Assembly: GCA_025449575.1 (NCBI GenBank)
Contig: JANWJB010000153.1
Location: 1-39,418 of the forward strand
Length of the DNA: 39,418 bases
Source: Acidobacteriaceae bacterium
Lineage (GTDB): Bacteria; Acidobacteriota; Terriglobia; Terriglobales; Acidobacteriaceae
Direction: 5' to 3'
Shown here piece by piece: positions 36,498 through 39,418 of the stretch. The notes beneath the pieces were generated by a model. It made no database searches and was not told the DNA's origin. It saw only the letters and a list, made by a program, of their open reading frames with translations. Position 1 is the first letter of the stretch. Each line of letters starts with the position of its first letter. Made by a program: the position numbers and the translations under genes.

Positions 36498-37439
36498 ATG
36501 CATGTGCACGGCTCGGCGAGCGAGAAGACGCAGCGCGTGCTGCGCTTTTCCTTGGCGGCGACGCTGCTCTACGTCGCGCTGACCCTCTTCGCCGGCTTAC
36601 GCGCTCACTCCCTGGCTTTGATTTCGGAGGCAGGGCACAACGTCTCCGATTTTCTGGCGCTCCTGCTCTCTTTCGTCGCCGTTTATTTCCAAAGCCGCCC
36701 CGCCACCGAGAAGAAGACTTTCGGATATCAGCGCGCCGGCGTCCTCGCCGCCTTCTTCAACGCCGCCACCCTGATCCTGCTGTCGATCTGGATTGTCGTT
36801 GAAGCAATCCGCCGCTTGACTGCTCCGGTGCCTGTGCAGCCCGATCTCATGATGATTGTCGCCGCTGCCGGAATGGTGATGAATGGCATCATCGCGGCGC
36901 TGCTGTGGACAGCCTCCCACGATATCAACATTCGCAGCACGTTCATCCACATGCTGGGTGACACGCTCTCCACCGCCGCCGTCATTCTGGGAGGCGCGGC
37001 TATCTTGTTCACCGGACGCAACTGGATCGATCCCCTGCTCTCTGTCCTGATTGCCGCGCTCATCTTGTGGAGCGCGCTTTCCATCGTGCGCGAGACTCTC
37101 AATATTTTGCTCGAAGGCGCGCCGCGCGGCGTCTCTTTGGCCGAGGTCCGGAGGGCCATAGAGGGGCTCGACGGCGTTGAAGACGTCCACGATCTCCACG
37201 TTTGGAGCCTGGGTTCGCAAACCCACGCCCTGGCCAGCCATGTCACGATCGCCGACATTCCGCCATCGGAGAGCGGGCGCATTCTGGAGCAGATCACCAG
37301 CATCTTGCGAGAACGCTTCCGCATCTATCATGCGACCATCCAGTTCGAGCACGCCGAGTGCGAAGTCTCGCATGGCTGCGCTCCGCCGGTTGAAATTGAG
37401 CGCGCCCATCCGGGCCACTCCCACGGCCACGCGGATTAG
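36498..37439 (+). CDS. Cation diffusion facilitator (Zn/Co/Cd efflux, CzcD/ZitB-like)
   Basis: This inner-membrane proton/metal antiporter of 313 aa has six predicted helices over residues ~15-200 and a cytoplasmic ferredoxin-like C-terminal domain (VEDVHDLHVWSLGSQTHALASHV). The transport site shows HxxxD twice: SEAGHNVSD in helix 2 and HMLGD in helix 5, the arrangement typical of zinc/cadmium/cobalt CDFs and not of Mn or Fe types. The N-terminus (MHVHGS) and C-terminus (HPGHSHGHAD) are His-rich. It overlaps the convergent DNA ligase gene by 4 bp at the stop codons. Confidence 0.92.
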   Translation: MHVHGSASEKTQRVLRFSLAATLLYVALTLFAGLRAHSLALISEAGHNVSDFLALLLSFVAVYFQSRPATEKKTFGYQRAGVLAAFFNAATLILLSIWIVVEAIRRLTAPVPVQPDLMMIVAAAGMVMNGIIAALLWTASHDINIRSTFIHMLGDTLSTAAVILGGAAILFTGRNWIDPLLSVLIAALILWSALSIVRETLNILLEGAPRGVSLAEVRRAIEGLDGVEDVHDLHVWSLGSQTHALASHVTIADIPPSESGRILEQITSILRERFRIYHATIQFEHAECEVSHGCAPPVEIERAHPGHSHGHAD

Positions 37440-39388
37440 TCAGGACCGGGGCTGTCCTGAGCGCGGTAAATCTCCTCCACCCGCTCCAGCGTGTCAATTT
37501 CGATCACCGGCTTATCGTCGCGGATACGCATGATACGCGGAAAGCGCAAGGCAAAGCCGCTGTCATGGCGGTCGGACCGCATGACATTGTTGAAGGCCAC
37601 CTCGAGCACGATGAGCGGCTCGACCGACCGAATGAAGCCGAGATCCTCAATCGTATGCTCCTTAAAAAATCGGGTCAGAGTCTCGATCTCGGCATCGGTC
37701 ACTCCCGAATAGGCCTTGCCCACATTGCGGAACCGGCTGCCGTCACGGACCGCGAAGGTGTAATCGCTGAGCAAGCCGGCCCTCTTTCCATGACCGTATT
37801 CTGCCGCCGTGACCACCACATCAAGTGTCGCCAGCTCACGCTTCAACTTTAGCCAGGCCAGCCCCCTCCGTCCCGGTTGATAGGCGCTGCGGCGCGATTT
37901 GAGCATGATGCCCTCGTTCCCCCGCGCTCGCGCGCCTCCGTAAGCCTGCTCCAGTTGCACCGCGTCCTGCAGCAAGGCGGCGGGAGCGAGCCCCAGGCGA
38001 GCGAATGCGTCCTCGCTCAGCGGCGAGGCGAACGGCAGCTGAGATTGCCGCCCGAGGAAGACTTCGCGGCTGCCCACGACGGTACGCGGAGCCTCGCGCT
38101 CCACCAAAGCTTCGAGCGCTTCGCGGCGAGCGGCCAATGGCCGATCCAACAACAATTCGCCATCGAGGCAGAGCAGATCGAAGGCAATAAAAACAACCGG
38201 CGCCCTCTCGCAGATATCGGCGGTGATCCGCTTACGGCCGAGCCGGGGCTGCAGCGAGGTAAAGGGGAGCGCCCGGCCCCCGCTTCCAGCCGCCTCCGGA
38301 ACCCACGCGAGGATTTCTCCATCCAGAATCGCCGGTTGAGAAAACCCTGCAAAGGCTTCGACGATCTCGGGAAAGCTCTCCGTCATGTTTTCCCGGGAGC
38401 GCGAGAAGATCGCCACGCGCCGCGGCTGAATTGGGTCGCCGCAGTGGATCTGCGCCCGGATGCCATCGTACTTATCCTCGACCTGCGCTCCTGAGACCTG
38501 CGCTCCTGAGAGCCGGCCCGCGGGCGCCTGCTCTTCAGGCAAGTGCATCGCAGAAAGTACAATGCCGGGTACGTCCTTATTCGTAACTGCTGGAGTTTCC
38601 ACGTCCGCAGCTTCATTGCCCGCGGTTTCGAGGCCTCCCGCTTCAAGCCTTTGTTCCTGGCCAAAGCGCCGTATTGCCTCCGCGACCGAATCGACGGGAC
38701 TGGCCAGCATGAAGCCTAGAGGATGGAAGAGCTTCATCGCCGCCTCATGAAGCCGGCGATGGGCTGCCAGTTGAACCACCTCGGCTAAGCTGCCATTCAG
38801 CATGGTGGCGTGCCGCACCTGAGCCAGCGGAGCATCGTAGGCGGCTGCGATTGCCTCCTCCACCAGGCTCTCCTTCACCCCCATGCGCAGGTCGCCTAGA
38901 ACGATCTTGATTAGATACTTGGCTTCTATCGGGGTCGTTCGCTCCAGAAGCGAGGAGAGAAGCCGCGCCTTCGCGGCCGGCTTGGCTTTGGCAGCAACTG
39001 CGGCAAAGGCCGCCTCCAGTTGAGCCAGAGTGAGCTCCGCCGCCCATGCTGGACCGCCTTCGGTGGCGCTAAGCAGATCAAAGGCCGCCCCGCCCATATC
39101 ACCATGGCGGCGATATGCCTCATGCATGGTCTCTCGCCCGGCTCCGGTGCGCTCCGCCAACAAGCGCGAAAGAAGGGAGGCGCCAACATTCAACTGGCGT
39201 CCATCGGTCGCCGCAAAAGGTGAGCCGGCCAGATACAACACGGCACGCGCCGCGTCATCTACGCTGAGCCGCTGGAGATAGGAGGCAACCTTCGCGCGCT
39301 TTTGCAGCTTGCTGCCTGTGGCGGCAAGCTCCTGGCAGAGTCCGGCGAACACGGAGAACAGAGAGGATGGTTGGCTGGAGCTGGTCAT
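37436..39388 (-). CDS. ATP-dependent DNA ligase
   Basis: This 650-aa ligase has the three-domain layout. The N-terminal DNA-binding domain spans ~1-230 (ATDGRQLNVGASLLSRLL). The adenylation domain starts at ~300 with the catalytic Lys in VEDKYDGIRAQIH and includes AILDGEILAW, FDLLCLDGELLL and EGIMLKSRRSAYQPGRRGLAWLKLKRE. The OB domain is at the C-terminus, ending DSPGPD. It seals nicks, probably in repair, alongside the essential NAD ligase expected elsewhere. No Ku or primase gene is adjacent. The linker before motif I is long and contains a 5-residue duplication (SGAQV twice). ATG 39388 lacks a clear Shine-Dalgarno. Confidence 0.92.
   Translation of the reverse strand: MTSSSQPSSLFSVFAGLCQELAATGSKLQKRAKVASYLQRLSVDDAARAVLYLAGSPFAATDGRQLNVGASLLSRLLAERTGAGRETMHEAYRRHGDMGGAAFDLLSATEGGPAWAAELTLAQLEAAFAAVAAKAKPAAKARLLSSLLERTTPIEAKYLIKIVLGDLRMGVKESLVEEAIAAAYDAPLAQVRHATMLNGSLAEVVQLAAHRRLHEAAMKLFHPLGFMLASPVDSVAEAIRRFGQEQRLEAGGLETAGNEAADVETPAVTNKDVPGIVLSAMHLPEEQAPAGRLSGAQVSGAQVEDKYDGIRAQIHCGDPIQPRRVAIFSRSRENMTESFPEIVEAFAGFSQPAILDGEILAWVPEAAGSGGRALPFTSLQPRLGRKRITADICERAPVVFIAFDLLCLDGELLLDRPLAARREALEALVEREAPRTVVGSREVFLGRQSQLPFASPLSEDAFARLGLAPAALLQDAVQLEQAYGGARARGNEGIMLKSRRSAYQPGRRGLAWLKLKRELATLDVVVTAAEYGHGKRAGLLSDYTFAVRDGSRFRNVGKAYSGVTDAEIETLTRFFKEHTIEDLGFIRSVEPLIVLEVAFNNVMRSDRHDSGFALRFPRIMRIRDDKPVIEIDTLERVEEIYRAQDSPGPD
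38481..38510. repeat. 15-bp exact tandem duplication inside the DNA ligase gene
   Basis: acctgcgctcctgag occurs twice in direct succession (38481-38495 and 38496-38510). On the coding strand this duplicates the residues SGAQV in frame, just upstream of the EDKYDG adenylation motif. It looks like a recent slippage event. Confidence 0.9.
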
Positions 39389-39418
39389 AAGTGGAGAAGC
39401 GGCCGGAGAGCAGGCCCG

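Overview
The window (39.4 kb, GC-rich, densely coding) looks like chromosome from a soil or aquatic Acidobacteriota, probably class Terriglobia. This is an inference from four things: the alternative complex III (ACIII) plus caa3-type oxidase cluster, the TAT-variant ActB, the flavour of the hypothetical proteins, and a 50-bp intergenic repeat of a type I associate with that group. No phage, plasmid, transposase or CRISPR array is visible. Most of the window is core metabolism.

Layout. 1-6.8 kb: tRNA-Ser(UGA), a Bax-inhibitor-1/YccA membrane protein, a MacB/FtsX-type ABC permease, a convergent gap made of two 50-bp repeats, a Trm112-like small protein, folD, coaE, a membrane-anchored HtrA/Deg protease and a TIM-barrel sugar isomerase. 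6.8-10.5 kb: asnS, arginase and D-Ala-D-Ala ligase on the plus strand. 10.7-15.7 kb: a small membrane protein, then on the minus strand the fatty-acid/ribosome cluster yceD(DUF177)-rpmF-plsX-fabD, a predicted outer-membrane beta-barrel and a ThiE-like synthase. 16.3-29.95 kb: the centrepiece, one plus-strand respiratory operon actA-actB-actC-actD-actE-actF, an unknown 215-aa membrane protein, SCO, coxB (with fused cytochrome c), coxA, coxC and coxD. Several start and stop codons overlap. 30.1-39.4 kb: a WbpP-like epimerase, an AlkA-family glycosylase, hslV-hslU followed by an uncharacterised His/Met-containing membrane protein, a DUF3592-like protein with a CDF metal exporter, and an ATP-dependent DNA ligase.

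How the genes work together. ACIII (ActA-F) oxidises menaquinol/quinol and passes electrons through its haem c subunits. The adjacent A2-type caa3 oxidase carries its own cytochrome c domain on CoxB and could take these electrons directly, so the operon probably encodes an ACIII-oxidase supercomplex. SCO would help build the CuA centre.

Least explained parts. (i) A small family of TA-bounded palindromic intergenic elements: two 34-bp copies and one 114-bp copy sharing the end TAGAGCrGAATCGG. (ii) A conserved-looking unknown protein between actF and sco. (iii) An HslV whose catalytic Thr lies behind a 36-residue N-terminal extension. (iv) The 508-aa membrane protein behind hslVU. I did not find an obviously new defence or mobile system here.
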